A program made the translations under genes and the position numbers. A model generated the notes under the pieces. That model saw only the letters and a list, made by a program, of their open reading frames with translations, ran no database searches and had not been told where the DNA came from. A DNA stretch of 64,000 nucleotides from Pseudomonas fluorescens HK44 (GTDB taxonomy: Bacteria > Pseudomonadota > Gammaproteobacteria > Pseudomonadales > Pseudomonadaceae), in assembly GCF_000217955.3 (NCBI RefSeq), contig NZ_AFOY02000015.1:1116001-1180000 (forward strand), given 5' to 3'. Below are positions 24,824 through 33,795 of the stretch, piece by piece; within the stretch, counting starts at the first letter, position 1; the number at the start of each line of letters is the position of its first letter.

Positions 24824-25687
24824 ATGCCAGCGTTGATCCAAGCCTTCCTTGACGACGCATCAAAGACCTACACCTATGTGATCTATGAACACGACGGCGG
24901 CCCGTGCGCCATTGTCGATTCGGTGCTCGATTACCACCCGGCGTCCGGACGAACCGCCACCACCCAGGCTGACCGGGTGATTGCTTTCGTGCGCGAGCAC
25001 CAGTTGCAAACCCAATGGCTGCTGGAAACCCACGCCCACGCCGACCACCTGTCCGCCGCGCCTTACCTGCGCCGAGAGTTGGGCGGCAAGATCGCCATCG
25101 GCCAGGCCATCAGCCAGGTGCAGGACGTCTTCAAGAGCCTGTTCAACCTTGAGCCGGCATTCCGCAGCGACGGTTCGCAGTTCGACCACTTGTTTGCGCC
25201 GGACGAGGAATTTGCCATCGGCAACCTCAAGGCCAAGGCGCTGCATGTCCCAGGACACACTCCGGCAGACATGGCCTACCTGATCGACGATGAATTGATT
25301 CTTGTAGGCGACACGCTGTTCATGCCCGACGTCGGCACCGCCCGCTGTGACTTCCCCGGTGGCAACGCCAATCAACTATTCGCCTCGATACACAGGTTGC
25401 TGGCGCTCCCCGCTGACACCCGTCTCTACGTCTGCCACGACTACCCGCCAGCCGGCCGCACTTCCCAGTGCATGACCACCGTCGGCGAGCAACGCAAAAA
25501 TAATATTCATGTGCATGACGGCATCGACGAAACGGCGTTCGTCGAAATGCGCACCCGGCGCGATGAGGGCTTGTGCATGCCGACGCTGATGCTGCCGGCG
25601 ATTCAGGTGAATGTGCGGGCCGGCAACCTGCCGCCGGCGGAAGACAATGGCGTGGTTTACCTGAAAATCCCCATAAACCAGTTCTGA
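24824..25687 (+). CDS. blh: Metallo-beta-lactamase-fold persulfide dioxygenase (Blh/ETHE1-like)
   Basis: A 287-residue protein expected to oxidise glutathione persulfide to sulfite. The metal site is THAHADHLSA (about residues 70-79), with HVPGHTPADM, GDTLFMPDVGTARCDF and VCHDYPP completing the mononuclear iron site of ETHE1-type enzymes. The C-terminal region (NGVVYLKIPINQF) is typical of the Blh branch. ATG 24824 is used, with AGGA 10 nt upstream. Divergence from the BigR-like gene and the TauE/SafE permease beyond it form a sulfide-detoxification unit: sense, oxidise, export. Confidence 0.87.
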   Translation: MPALIQAFLDDASKTYTYVIYEHDGGPCAIVDSVLDYHPASGRTATTQADRVIAFVREHQLQTQWLLETHAHADHLSAAPYLRRELGGKIAIGQAISQVQDVFKSLFNLEPAFRSDGSQFDHLFAPDEEFAIGNLKAKALHVPGHTPADMAYLIDDELILVGDTLFMPDVGTARCDFPGGNANQLFASIHRLLALPADTRLYVCHDYPPAGRTSQCMTTVGEQRKNNIHVHDGIDETAFVEMRTRRDEGLCMPTLMLPAIQVNVRAGNLPPAEDNGVVYLKIPINQF

Positions 25688-25718
25688 CCCCAACACATTA
25701 CTGACTCCGCACATTACT

Positions 25719-25738
25719 CCCGTAGCAGCTGCTACGGG
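25719..25738. terminator. 20-bp perfect palindrome between convergent blh and bkdR
   Basis: CCCGTAGCAG is followed directly by its complement. It lies 31 bp after the blh stop and 18 bp before the bkdR stop on the other strand. There is no T-run, but the position suggests a shared 3' boundary. Confidence 0.5.
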
Positions 25739-25756
25739 TGTGTGGGGGGGAAGGAC

Positions 25757-26245
25757 TCAGTTGGCCAGGGTCAGGCCATTGGCCGGTAGCGGCAGTGCGG
25801 TTTTGTAGCGTACTTGCTTGAGCGCAAAACTTGAGCGGATGTTGGCGACGCCCGGGACTTTGGTCAGAAAATCCATCATGAAGCGCTCCAGCGACTGAAT
25901 GGTCGGCACCAGTACGCGGATCAGATAGTCCGGGTCACCGGCCATCAGGTAACACTCCATCACCTCCGGACGGTTGGCGATGGCTGCCTCGAATTGCGCC
26001 AGCGCCTCCTCCACCTGTTTCTCCAGGCTGACGTGAATGAACACGTTGACGTGCAGCCCCAGCAGATCGGCATCCAGCAGCGTGACTTGCTCGCGAATCA
26101 GCCCCAATTCTTCCATGGCCTTGACCCGATTGAAGCACGGTGTCGGTGACAGATTCACCGAGCGTGCGAGGTCGGCGTTGGTGATACGGGCGTTCTCCTG
26201 AAGACTGTTGAGAATGCCGATGTCGGTACGGTCCAGTTTGCGCAT
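25757..26245 (-). CDS. bkdR: Lrp/AsnC-family activator of the bkd operon
   Basis: A 162-residue Lrp-type regulator. An N-terminal HTH (RKLDRTDIGILNSLQENARI, then NADLARSVNLSPTPCFNRV) is joined to an AsnC ligand domain with MAGDPDYLIRVLVP. The sequence closely follows P. putida BkdR, which activates the branched-chain keto-acid dehydrogenase operon when L-branched-chain amino acids are present. ATG 26245 gives that N-terminus. It is transcribed divergently from bkdA1 across about 190 bp, the same arrangement as in P. putida. Confidence 0.94.
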   Translation of the reverse strand: MRKLDRTDIGILNSLQENARITNADLARSVNLSPTPCFNRVKAMEELGLIREQVTLLDADLLGLHVNVFIHVSLEKQVEEALAQFEAAIANRPEVMECYLMAGDPDYLIRVLVPTIQSLERFMMDFLTKVPGVANIRSSFALKQVRYKTALPLPANGLTLAN

Positions 26246-26432
26246 GAGACAAAACAACCTGTTTTTTATGTTTATGCAGATTTTTTATCCTCAAATGGCT
26301 TCAACTGCAACGAAACAGAGATAAATATTCTTCTTGCCCCGGCCTATGATTGTTGTAGGACAAGATTTCTTCTACCCGAAGGATGACGGTCAGCTCACTA
26401 CAAGAAATTCACAAGATCGAGCGTAGAAAGCC
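26246..26432. promoter_or_regulatory. bkdR-bkdA1 divergent control region
   Basis: This AT-richer 187-bp stretch separates bkdR and bkdA1. It contains several A/T tracts (26278-26290, 26318-26333) suited to Lrp-type wrapping and a possible -10 (TATGAT, 26345-26350) for bkdA1 without an obvious -35, as expected for an activator-dependent promoter. Exact BkdR sites cannot be fixed by eye. Confidence 0.55.
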
Positions 26433-27668
26433 ATGAATCAAGCGTACGAACCCCTGCGCCTGCACGTTCCCGAACCCTCGGGCCGCCCCGGCTGCAAAAC
26501 CGACTTCTCCTACCTGCGCCTGACCGATGCCGGTACGGTGCGTAAACCCCCAATCGACGTAGAACCTGCCGACACTGCCGATCTGGCCAAGGGCCTGATT
26601 CGCGTGCTCGACGATCAGGGCAATGCCCTCGGTCCGTGGGCGGAAGGCGTGCCCGTGGAGATTCTGCGTAAAGGCATGCGCGCCATGCTCAAGACGCGGA
26701 TTTTCGACAACCGCATGGTGGTCGCCCAACGTCAGAAAAAGATGTCGTTCTACATGCAGAGCCTTGGCGAAGAAGCCATCGGCAGCGCCCAGGCCCTGGC
26801 CCTGAACATCGACGACATGTGCTTCCCCACCTACCGTCAGCAAAGCATTCTGATGGCTCGCGAAGTGCCGCTGGTGGACCTGATCTGCCAACTGCTGTCC
26901 AACGAGCGCGATCCGCTCAAGGGCCGTCAGTTGCCGATCATGTACTCCGTTAAAGACGCCGGCTTCTTCACCATCTCCGGCAACCTTGCGACTCAGTTCG
27001 TGCAAGGCGTGGGCTGGGGCATGGCGTCGGCGATCAAGGGCGATACCAAGATCGCCTCGGCCTGGATCGGCGACGGCGCCACCGCCGAATCCGACTTCCA
27101 CACCGCCCTCACCTTCGCTCACGTTTACCGTGCGCCAGTGATCCTCAACGTGGTCAACAACCAGTGGGCGATCTCGACGTTCCAGGCGATTGCTGGCGGT
27201 GAAGCCACCACATTCGCCGGTCGCGGCGTCGGCTGCGGCATCGCCTCCCTGCGGGTCGATGGCAACGATTTTGTCGCGGTGTACGCCGCCTCTGCCTGGG
27301 CCGCCGAACGCGCCCGCCGCAACCTTGGCCCGACCATGATCGAATGGGTCACCTACCGCGCCGGCCCGCACTCGACGTCCGATGATCCTTCCAAATACCG
27401 CCCTGCCGACGACTGGAGCCACTTCCCGTTGGGCGATCCGATTGCGCGCCTCAAGCAGCATCTGATCCGCATCGGCCAGTGGTCCGAAGAGGAGCACGTC
27501 AGTGTCAGTGCTGAACTGGAAGCCGAAATCATCGCCGCGCAAAAAGAAGCCGAACAGTACGGCACCCTGGCCGGTGGCCAGATTCCGAGCGCTGCGACCA
27601 TGTTCGAAGACGTCTATAAAGAGATGCCGGAGCACTTGAAGCGCCAGCGTCAAGAGTTGGGGATCTGA
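26433..27668 (+). CDS. bkdA1: 2-oxoisovalerate dehydrogenase E1 alpha subunit
   Basis: The 411-residue thiamine-diphosphate subunit of the branched-chain 2-oxo-acid dehydrogenase complex, which decarboxylates the keto acids of Val, Leu and Ile. The ThDP motif is GDGATAESDFHTALTF with NNQW about 30 residues later. The phosphorylation-loop region (RAGPHSTSDDPSKYR) is conserved. The N-terminal 60 residues match the Pseudomonas form. It is first in the operon; the bkdA2 ATG follows after 1 bp. Confidence 0.96.
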   Translation: MNQAYEPLRLHVPEPSGRPGCKTDFSYLRLTDAGTVRKPPIDVEPADTADLAKGLIRVLDDQGNALGPWAEGVPVEILRKGMRAMLKTRIFDNRMVVAQRQKKMSFYMQSLGEEAIGSAQALALNIDDMCFPTYRQQSILMAREVPLVDLICQLLSNERDPLKGRQLPIMYSVKDAGFFTISGNLATQFVQGVGWGMASAIKGDTKIASAWIGDGATAESDFHTALTFAHVYRAPVILNVVNNQWAISTFQAIAGGEATTFAGRGVGCGIASLRVDGNDFVAVYAASAWAAERARRNLGPTMIEWVTYRAGPHSTSDDPSKYRPADDWSHFPLGDPIARLKQHLIRIGQWSEEEHVSVSAELEAEIIAAQKEAEQYGTLAGGQIPSAATMFEDVYKEMPEHLKRQRQELGI

Positions 27669-27669
27669 C

Positions 27670-28728
27670 ATGAACGATCACAACAATAATATCGAGCTGG
27701 AAACCGCCATGACCACAACCACCATGACCATGATCCAGGCCCTGCGCTCGGCCATGGACGTGATGCTCGAGCGTGATGACAACGTCGTGGTGTTCGGCCA
27801 GGACGTGGGGTACTTCGGCGGCGTATTCCGTTGCACCGAAGGCCTGCAAAGCAAATACGGCACCTCGCGGGTGTTCGATGCGCCGATCTCCGAAAGTGGC
27901 ATCGTCGGCGTCGCGGTCGGCATGGGCGCTTACGGTTTGCGGCCAGTGGCCGAGATCCAGTTCGCCGATTACGTCTACCCGGCGTCGGACCAGATCATTT
28001 CCGAAGCGGCACGCCTGCGCTATCGCTCGGCCGGCGAGTTCACCGCCCCGATGACCCTGCGCATGCCTTGCGGCGGCGGCATCTATGGCGGCCAGACCCA
28101 CAGCCAGAGCATCGAAGCGATGTTCACCCAGGTCTGCGGTTTGCGCACGGTTATGCCGTCCAACCCTTATGACGCCAAAGGCCTGTTGATCGCCTCCATC
28201 GAGAACGATGACCCGGTGATCTTCCTTGAGCCAAAGCGCCTGTACAACGGCCCGTTCGACGGCCATCACGACCGCCCGGTAACCCCGTGGTCGAAACACC
28301 CGGCCGCGCAAGTGCCGGACGGCTACTACACCGTTCCACTGGACCTCGCGGCCATCACCCGTCCGGGCAAGGACGTGACCATCCTGACTTACGGCACCAC
28401 CGTGTATGTCTCGCAAGTGGCCGCTATCGAGACCGGCATCGACGCCGAAGTCATCGACCTGCGCAGCCTGTGGCCGCTGGACCTGGAAACCATCGTCAAG
28501 TCGGTGAAGAAAACCGGCCGTTGCGTGGTCGTCCACGAAGCTACCCGCACCTGCGGCTTTGGCGCAGAACTGGTCGCGCTGGTTCAGGAACATTGCTTCC
28601 ACCACCTGGAAGCGCCGATCGAGCGTGTGACCGGTTGGGACACCCCCTACCCGCATGCACAAGAGTGGGCGTATTTCCCTGGCCCGTCCCGTGTGGGCGC
28701 GGCGTTGAAACGGGTCATGGAGGTCTGA
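27670..28728 (+). CDS. bkdA2: 2-oxoisovalerate dehydrogenase E1 beta subunit
   Basis: The 352-residue partner of BkdA1 in the alpha2-beta2 E1 enzyme. The pyrimidine-binding half has VVVFGQDVGYFGGVFR and DAPISESGIVG, and the C-terminal half carries EVIDLRSLWPLD and VVVHEATRTCGFGAEL. The N-terminal extension (MNDHNNNIELETAM) is that of Pseudomonas BkdA2. The ATG is 1 bp after bkdA1, and bkdB starts immediately after the stop (TGAATG), so the three are translated as a coupled set. Confidence 0.96.
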   Translation: MNDHNNNIELETAMTTTTMTMIQALRSAMDVMLERDDNVVVFGQDVGYFGGVFRCTEGLQSKYGTSRVFDAPISESGIVGVAVGMGAYGLRPVAEIQFADYVYPASDQIISEAARLRYRSAGEFTAPMTLRMPCGGGIYGGQTHSQSIEAMFTQVCGLRTVMPSNPYDAKGLLIASIENDDPVIFLEPKRLYNGPFDGHHDRPVTPWSKHPAAQVPDGYYTVPLDLAAITRPGKDVTILTYGTTVYVSQVAAIETGIDAEVIDLRSLWPLDLETIVKSVKKTGRCVVVHEATRTCGFGAELVALVQEHCFHHLEAPIERVTGWDTPYPHAQEWAYFPGPSRVGAALKRVMEV

Positions 28729-30000
28729 ATGGGCACGCACGTTATTAAAATGCCGGACATTGGCGAAGGCATTGCAGAAGTTGAGCTGTCGGTGTGGCAC
28801 GTTAAAGTCGGCGACATGGTCGTCGAAGATCAGGTGCTGGCTGATGTAATGACCGACAAGGCGATGGTCGACATTCCGTCTCCGGTGCATGGCAAGGTGA
28901 TCGCCCTCGGCGGTCAGCCGGGCGAAGTCATGGCAGTCGGCAGTGTGTTGATCAGCATTGAAGTCGAAGGCGCGGGCAACGTTAAAGAGTCGGCTGAACC
29001 CGTTGCTGCCGTGAAAGAAGCGCCGGTAGCGCCAGCAAAAGTTGAAACCGTTGTTGCAAGCAAACCGGCTGCAACTCAGCGTCCGGCTGCCGTTTGCCAA
29101 GGCCCGATGGTCGCGCGTGAAGCGGATGAACGTCCGCTGGCCTCCCCTGCTGTACGTAAACATGCGCTGGACCTCGGTATCCAGCTGCGCCTGGTCCGTG
29201 GCACCGGCCCTGCCGGACGGATTCTGCACGAAGACCTCGACGCCTATCTGGCGCAAGGTCAGTCGAACGCATCGAGCACGGTGGCCGCTTACGCCGAACG
29301 CAACGACGAACAGCAGATCCCGGTGATCGGCATGCGTCGCAAAATCGCCCAGCGCATGCAGGATGCCACCCAGCGTGCAGCTCACTTCAGCTACGTCGAA
29401 GAAATCGACGTCACTGCAGTAGAAGAACTGCGTGCCCATCTGAATGAAAAGCACGGCGCGACTCGCGGCAAGCTGACGCTGCTGCCGTTCCTGGTCCGCG
29501 CCATGGTCGTCGCCCTGCGCGACTTCCCGCAGATCAACGCCCGTTACGACGACGAAGCTCAGGTCATCACCCGCCTCGGCGCAGTGCATGTCGGCGTCGC
29601 GACCCAAAGCGACATTGGCTTGATGGTGCCGGTGGTGCGTCACGCCGAGGCTCGCAGCCTGTGGGACAGCGCCGCAGAGATCTCCCGCCTGGCCACCGCT
29701 GCACGCAATGGCAAAGCCAGCCGCGATGAACTGTCCGGCTCGACCATCACCCTGACCAGCCTCGGCGCCTTGGGCGGCATCGTCAGCACCCCGGTGCTGA
29801 ACCTGCCGGAAGTGGCGATCGTCGGCGTCAACAAGATCGTCGAGCGGCCAATGGTGATCAAAGGCCAGATCGTGATCCGCAAGATGATGAACCTCTCCAG
29901 CTCCTTCGATCACCGGGTGGTCGATGGCATGGACGCAGCGCAATTCATCCAGGCCATTCGCGGCTTGCTCGAACAACCCGCGACGCTGTTCGTTGAATAG
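28729..30000 (+). CDS. bkdB: Dihydrolipoamide branched-chain transacylase E2
   Basis: The 423-residue core of the complex. One lipoyl domain at the N-terminus has the lipoylation lysine in MTDKAMVDIPSP (about residue 44). An Ala/Pro/Val-rich linker is followed by the peripheral subunit-binding domain (SPAVRKHALDLGIQLRLVRG). The catalytic domain ends with the active-site SSFDHRVVDGMDAAQF. It passes the acyl group to CoA. A single lipoyl domain is normal for branched-chain E2. The lpdV start is 18 bp downstream. Confidence 0.96.
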   Translation: MGTHVIKMPDIGEGIAEVELSVWHVKVGDMVVEDQVLADVMTDKAMVDIPSPVHGKVIALGGQPGEVMAVGSVLISIEVEGAGNVKESAEPVAAVKEAPVAPAKVETVVASKPAATQRPAAVCQGPMVAREADERPLASPAVRKHALDLGIQLRLVRGTGPAGRILHEDLDAYLAQGQSNASSTVAAYAERNDEQQIPVIGMRRKIAQRMQDATQRAAHFSYVEEIDVTAVEELRAHLNEKHGATRGKLTLLPFLVRAMVVALRDFPQINARYDDEAQVITRLGAVHVGVATQSDIGLMVPVVRHAEARSLWDSAAEISRLATAARNGKASRDELSGSTITLTSLGALGGIVSTPVLNLPEVAIVGVNKIVERPMVIKGQIVIRKMMNLSSSFDHRVVDGMDAAQFIQAIRGLLEQPATLFVE

Positions 30001-30018
30001 GCATTTGTGGAGTAAGGC

Positions 30019-31404
30019 ATGCAACAGACTCTGAACACCACGCTGCTGATCATCGGCGGCGGCCCCGGCGGTTACGTGGCGGCGATCCGCGCGGGCCAGT
30101 TGGGCATCAGCACCATTCTGGTCGAAGGCCAGGCGCTCGGCGGCACCTGCCTGAACATCGGCTGCATTCCGTCGAAAGCGCTGATCCATGTGGCCGAGCA
30201 GTTCCATCAGACTCAGCACCACAGCCAGCATTCGGCCCTCGGGATCAACGTCTCGGCGCCGACGCTGGACATCGGCAAAAGCGTCGAGTGGAAGGACGGT
30301 ATCGTTGATCGCCTGACCACCGGCGTCGCGGCGCTGCTGAAAAAGCACAAAGTCCAGGTCATTCAAGGCTGGGCCAAGGTTATCGACGGTAAAACCGTCG
30401 AAGTTGGCGACACCCGCATCCAGTGCGAGCACCTGCTGCTGGCCACCGGTTCGACAAGCGTCAACTTGCCGATGCTGCCGATTGGCGGGCCGATCATTTC
30501 TTCCACCGAAGCCCTGGCGCCGAAAAGCGTACCGAAACGGTTGATCGTGGTGGGTGGCGGCTACATCGGGCTTGAGCTGGGCATTGCCTACCGCAAGCTC
30601 GGGGCCGAGGTCAGCGTGGTCGAGGCGCAGGATCGCATTCTGCCGGCCTACGACGCCGAACTGACCCAACCGGTCAACGAAGCACTCAAACAACTTGGCG
30701 TGAAGCTTTACTTGAAGCACAGCGTCGAAGGCTTTGATTCACAAGCCTATACCTTGCAAGTGCGCGACCCGAACGGTGAAACCCTGAACCTGGCCACCGA
30801 TCAGGTGCTGGTGGCGGTCGGGCGTAAACCCAACACCCAGGGCTGGAACCTTGAAGCGTTGAACCTGGACATGAACGGCTCGGCGATCAAGATCGACAAC
30901 CGCTGTGCGACCAGCATGCGTAACGTCTGGGCCATCGGCGACCTGAGCGGCGAGCCGATGCTCGCCCACCGCGCCATGGCGCAGGGTGAAATGGTCGCGG
31001 AGCTGATCTCGGGCAAACACCGCGAGTTCAACCCCACCGCCATCGCCGCCGTGTGCTTTACCGACCCGGAACTGGTGGTAGTCGGCAAGACCCCGGACGA
31101 AGCCAGGGCCGCTGGCCTGGATTGCATCGTGTCGAACTTCCCGTTCGCCGCCAACGGCCGGGCGATGACCCTGGAATCGAAAAACGGTTTCGTACGGGTG
31201 GTCGCGCGACGTGATAATCATCTGATTGTCGGCTGGCAAGCTGTCGGTGTTGGCGTGTCCGAATTGTCGACGGCATTCGGCCAGTCGCTGGAAATGGGCG
31301 CACGCCTGGAAGACATCGCCGGCACCATCCACGCCCACCCGACGTTGGGTGAAGCGGTGCAGGAAGCGGCGTTACGAGCATTGGGGCACGCGTTGCATTT
31401 GTAA
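30019..31404 (+). CDS. lpdV: Dihydrolipoyl dehydrogenase E3 (LPD-Val)
   Basis: A 461-residue FAD flavoprotein that reoxidises the lipoyl groups of BkdB with NAD. The N-terminal FAD site (IIGGGPGGYVAAIRAGQLG) is followed by the redox disulfide GGTCLNIGCIPSKAL. The NAD site is VVGGGYIGLELG (about 176), and the active-site HAHPTLGEAVQEA is near the C-terminus. As the last gene of the bkd operon it is the dedicated LPD-Val rather than the general enzyme of the pyruvate or glycine systems. Confidence 0.95.
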   Translation: MQQTLNTTLLIIGGGPGGYVAAIRAGQLGISTILVEGQALGGTCLNIGCIPSKALIHVAEQFHQTQHHSQHSALGINVSAPTLDIGKSVEWKDGIVDRLTTGVAALLKKHKVQVIQGWAKVIDGKTVEVGDTRIQCEHLLLATGSTSVNLPMLPIGGPIISSTEALAPKSVPKRLIVVGGGYIGLELGIAYRKLGAEVSVVEAQDRILPAYDAELTQPVNEALKQLGVKLYLKHSVEGFDSQAYTLQVRDPNGETLNLATDQVLVAVGRKPNTQGWNLEALNLDMNGSAIKIDNRCATSMRNVWAIGDLSGEPMLAHRAMAQGEMVAELISGKHREFNPTAIAAVCFTDPELVVVGKTPDEARAAGLDCIVSNFPFAANGRAMTLESKNGFVRVVARRDNHLIVGWQAVGVGVSELSTAFGQSLEMGARLEDIAGTIHAHPTLGEAVQEAALRALGHALHL

Positions 31405-31412
31405 CCGCTCAA

Positions 31413-31546
31413 CTGTGGCGAGGGAGCTTGCTCCCGCTGGGCTGCGAAGCGGCCCCAATCGCGTCACTGCGATCTGCCTGATACACCGCAGTGTCCGGTT
31501 TTACCAGTGCTGCGCACTGGAACGGGAGCAAGCTCCCTCGCCACAG
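31413..31546. repeat. REP pair after the bkd operon
   Basis: CTGTGGCGAGGGAGCTTGCT at 31413 and its inverted copy ending CTCGCCACAG at 31546. It is the same family as 15643 and is placed 9 bp after the lpdV stop, where it could block 3' exonucleases. Confidence 0.87.
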
Positions 31547-31720
31547 GGTTTCGAATAATGAAGGATCGGCGGCAAGTTTCATGAGCAGGCTAAGAAATCT
31601 GCCAATCACCCGATAGTCCGGGCTGCGATTTCGGTCCGGAATGAAGTATTGTTGTCCCCATCCAGAAAAACGTCAGAAGCCTTGAACCATTCAGGCGATT
31701 GTTAAGTGATAGAGGGTGTC

Positions 31721-32740
31721 ATGGGTAACGAAAGCATCAATTGGGACAAGCTGGGTTTTGACTACATCAAGACAGACAAGCGCTATTTGTCGCACTGGCG
31801 CGATGGCGCCTGGGACAAAGGCACCTTAACCTCCGATAACGTGCTGCACATCAGCGAAGGTTCCACTGCCCTTCACTATGGCCAGCAATGCTTCGAGGGC
31901 CTGAAGGCCTACCGCTGCAAGGATGGTTCGATCAACCTGTTCCGCCCGGACCAGAACGCCCTGCGCATGCAGCGCAGCTGCGCTCGCCTGCTGATGCCAC
32001 AGGTAGACACCGAACAATTCGTCGAGGCCTGCAAGGCCGTGGTTCGTGCCAACGAGCGTTTCATCCCACCGTACGGCACTGGCGGCGCGCTGTACCTGCG
32101 TCCGTTCGTGATCGGCGTGGGTGATAACATCGGCGTGCGTACCGCTCCGGAGTTCATCTTCTCGATCTTCTGCATCCCGGTTGGCGCCTATTTCAAGGGT
32201 GGCCTGACCCCGCACAACTTCCTGATCTCCAGCTACGACCGCGCGGCCCCACAAGGCACCGGCGCTGCCAAGGTCGGCGGCAACTACGCCGCCAGCCTGA
32301 TGCCTGGCTCCCAGGCCAAGAAAGCGCACTTCGCCGACTGCATCTACCTGGACCCGATGACCCACACGAAAATCGAAGAAGTCGGCTCGGCCAACTTCTT
32401 TGGTATCACCCAGGACAACACCTTCGTCACGCCGAAGTCCCCTTCGGTGTTGCCAGGCATCACCCGCCTGTCGTTGATCGAGCTGGCAAAATCGCGTCTG
32501 GGTATGGAAGTCATTGAAGGTGACGTGTTCATCGACAAGATCAGCGACTTCAAGGAAGCCGGCGCCTGCGGTACTGCTGCGGTGATCACGCCAATCGGCG
32601 GCATCGAGTACAACGGCAAACTGCACGTGTTCCACAGCGAAACCGAAGTCGGCCCGGTCACCCAGAAGCTCTACAAAGAGCTGACCGGTGTGCAGACCGG
32701 CGACATCGAAGCGCCAGAGGGCTGGATCGTCAAGGTCTGA
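31721..32740 (+). CDS. ilvE: Branched-chain-amino-acid aminotransferase
   Basis: A 339-residue PLP enzyme of fold class IV (the longer type shared by mitochondria and Pseudomonas) interconverting Leu, Ile and Val with their keto acids. HYGQQCFEGLKAYR, GTGGALYLRPF, the PLP-lysine segment GTGAAKVGGNYAAS and GACGTAAVITPIG are diagnostic. The ATG at 31721 has AGAGGG 5 nt upstream; an upstream GTG at 31706 lacks this. The position next to the bkd operon is functional: it produces the keto acids that complex consumes, although it has its own promoter region after the REP pair. Confidence 0.95.
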   Translation: MGNESINWDKLGFDYIKTDKRYLSHWRDGAWDKGTLTSDNVLHISEGSTALHYGQQCFEGLKAYRCKDGSINLFRPDQNALRMQRSCARLLMPQVDTEQFVEACKAVVRANERFIPPYGTGGALYLRPFVIGVGDNIGVRTAPEFIFSIFCIPVGAYFKGGLTPHNFLISSYDRAAPQGTGAAKVGGNYAASLMPGSQAKKAHFADCIYLDPMTHTKIEEVGSANFFGITQDNTFVTPKSPSVLPGITRLSLIELAKSRLGMEVIEGDVFIDKISDFKEAGACGTAAVITPIGGIEYNGKLHVFHSETEVGPVTQKLYKELTGVQTGDIEAPEGWIVKV

Positions 32741-32759
32741 TCCAGCGCTTGTGGCACTG

Positions 32760-32798
32760 AAAAGCCCACCCATCGCTCACGCGGTGGGTGGGCTTTTT
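32760..32798. terminator. Bidirectional terminator between ilvE and LysR gene
   Basis: AAAAGCCCACCCA (32760-32772) pairs with 32785-32797 in a 13-bp stem, followed by T-run to 32798. It serves ilvE and, read the other way, the convergent LysR gene whose stop lies in the T-run. Confidence 0.92.
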
Positions 32799-33690
32799 AT
32801 TGGTTGGCATCTACATCGAGCCTGGCAAACAACCATTCCAGAAACACCTGGGTCTGCTCTGTCACGTCCGGCGCAACACCGTAGTAATAACGCGGTAACG
32901 GCATGCGCAGGTCGGGCAATGGGCAAATCAGGCGGCCGTTCGCCAAGTCGCTGCCCAGCAAGGAGGCCGGACACAAAGCAATGCCCTGTCCTTCCACAGC
33001 GGCCTCAAGTACTGGTTGCATGTGATCGAACTGCAGCGTCATCTGAGTCGCTGACTGCGTTTCGCCGAACAGCAGGGCCCAGTTGTGCCAGTCCTCACGG
33101 CGGGTCTTGGCGGTCAGCAAGGTATGTTGGCTGAGGGCGCTCAAGTCGTCGAGCGGCAGACGCTTGATCAGCGCAGGCGCCGCGACCAGCAGCAATTCGT
33201 CTTCAAACAGTACCTGAGCGTGAATATCCGGCGCCCAGCCGTCGCGACCCCGTCGAATAACAACGTCGAACCCGTCTCGTGCATGATCGGGCGCCAGCGT
33301 GGACGTGACCACCTCGGGTTTGATCTCCGGGTGCAGCGCCACGAAATCCGCCAGCCTGGGCGTCAGCCAGCGCTGGGCAAAGGTCGGACGAACGTTGATC
33401 TTCACGGTGCGCAGCGAGGCGTGTTGCTTGAGCGCCGCGGCAGCGTTGGCAATCTGTGACAGGCCCGCGCTGACCTGTTCATAGAAGCTCTGTCCCGCCG
33501 GGGTCAGCACCGATTGCCGGATGCGCCGCTCGAACAGCAGCACGCCCAGGTGCTCCTCAAGCCGTTTGATGTGACGGCTGACCGCACTGTGGCTGACATG
33601 CAGTTCCTCGGCCGCGAGGCTGAAGCTCTGATGACGAGCGGCAGCGGCAAAGGCGCGAACCGCGTTCAAGGGAGGGAGTTGATTAATCAT
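32797..33690 (-). CDS. LysR-family transcriptional regulator (GcvA-like)
   Basis: A 297-residue LTTR. The HTH is at 8-65 (LNAVRAFAAAARHQSFSLAA, then HVSHSAVSRHIKRLEE). The effector domain has INVRPTFAQRWLTPRL and CPASLLGSDLANGRLI, a pattern of the GcvA/AmpR-like subgroup. It is divergent from the LysE-type exporter across 105 bp, the standard arrangement in which the regulator controls the exporter. The ligand, probably an amino acid, is inferred from that neighbour only. Confidence 0.88.
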   Translation of the reverse strand: MINQLPPLNAVRAFAAAARHQSFSLAAEELHVSHSAVSRHIKRLEEHLGVLLFERRIRQSVLTPAGQSFYEQVSAGLSQIANAAAALKQHASLRTVKINVRPTFAQRWLTPRLADFVALHPEIKPEVVTSTLAPDHARDGFDVVIRRGRDGWAPDIHAQVLFEDELLLVAAPALIKRLPLDDLSALSQHTLLTAKTRREDWHNWALLFGETQSATQMTLQFDHMQPVLEAAVEGQGIALCPASLLGSDLANGRLICPLPDLRMPLPRYYYGVAPDVTEQTQVFLEWLFARLDVDANQ

Positions 33691-33795
33691 GCGTCTAATT
33701 TAGTCACATATGCCGTGCAATTAAAGCGTTTGTCACGCCTTCCTCGTCACGCCAATCTGCGGGCACACAGCCGATGCCACCTGATGGAGTGAGAG

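Noticed and set aside
26246..26432. Sigma-54 promoter for the bkd operon
   Set aside because: No TGGCAC-N5-TTGC arrangement is present at a suitable distance.
27529..30720. A 1063-codon open frame on the minus strand opposite the bkd operon
   Set aside because: It lies exactly antisense to four intact, well-recognised genes; long antisense frames arise from high-GC codon bias. The translation is His/Asp/Gln-rich and resembles no protein family.
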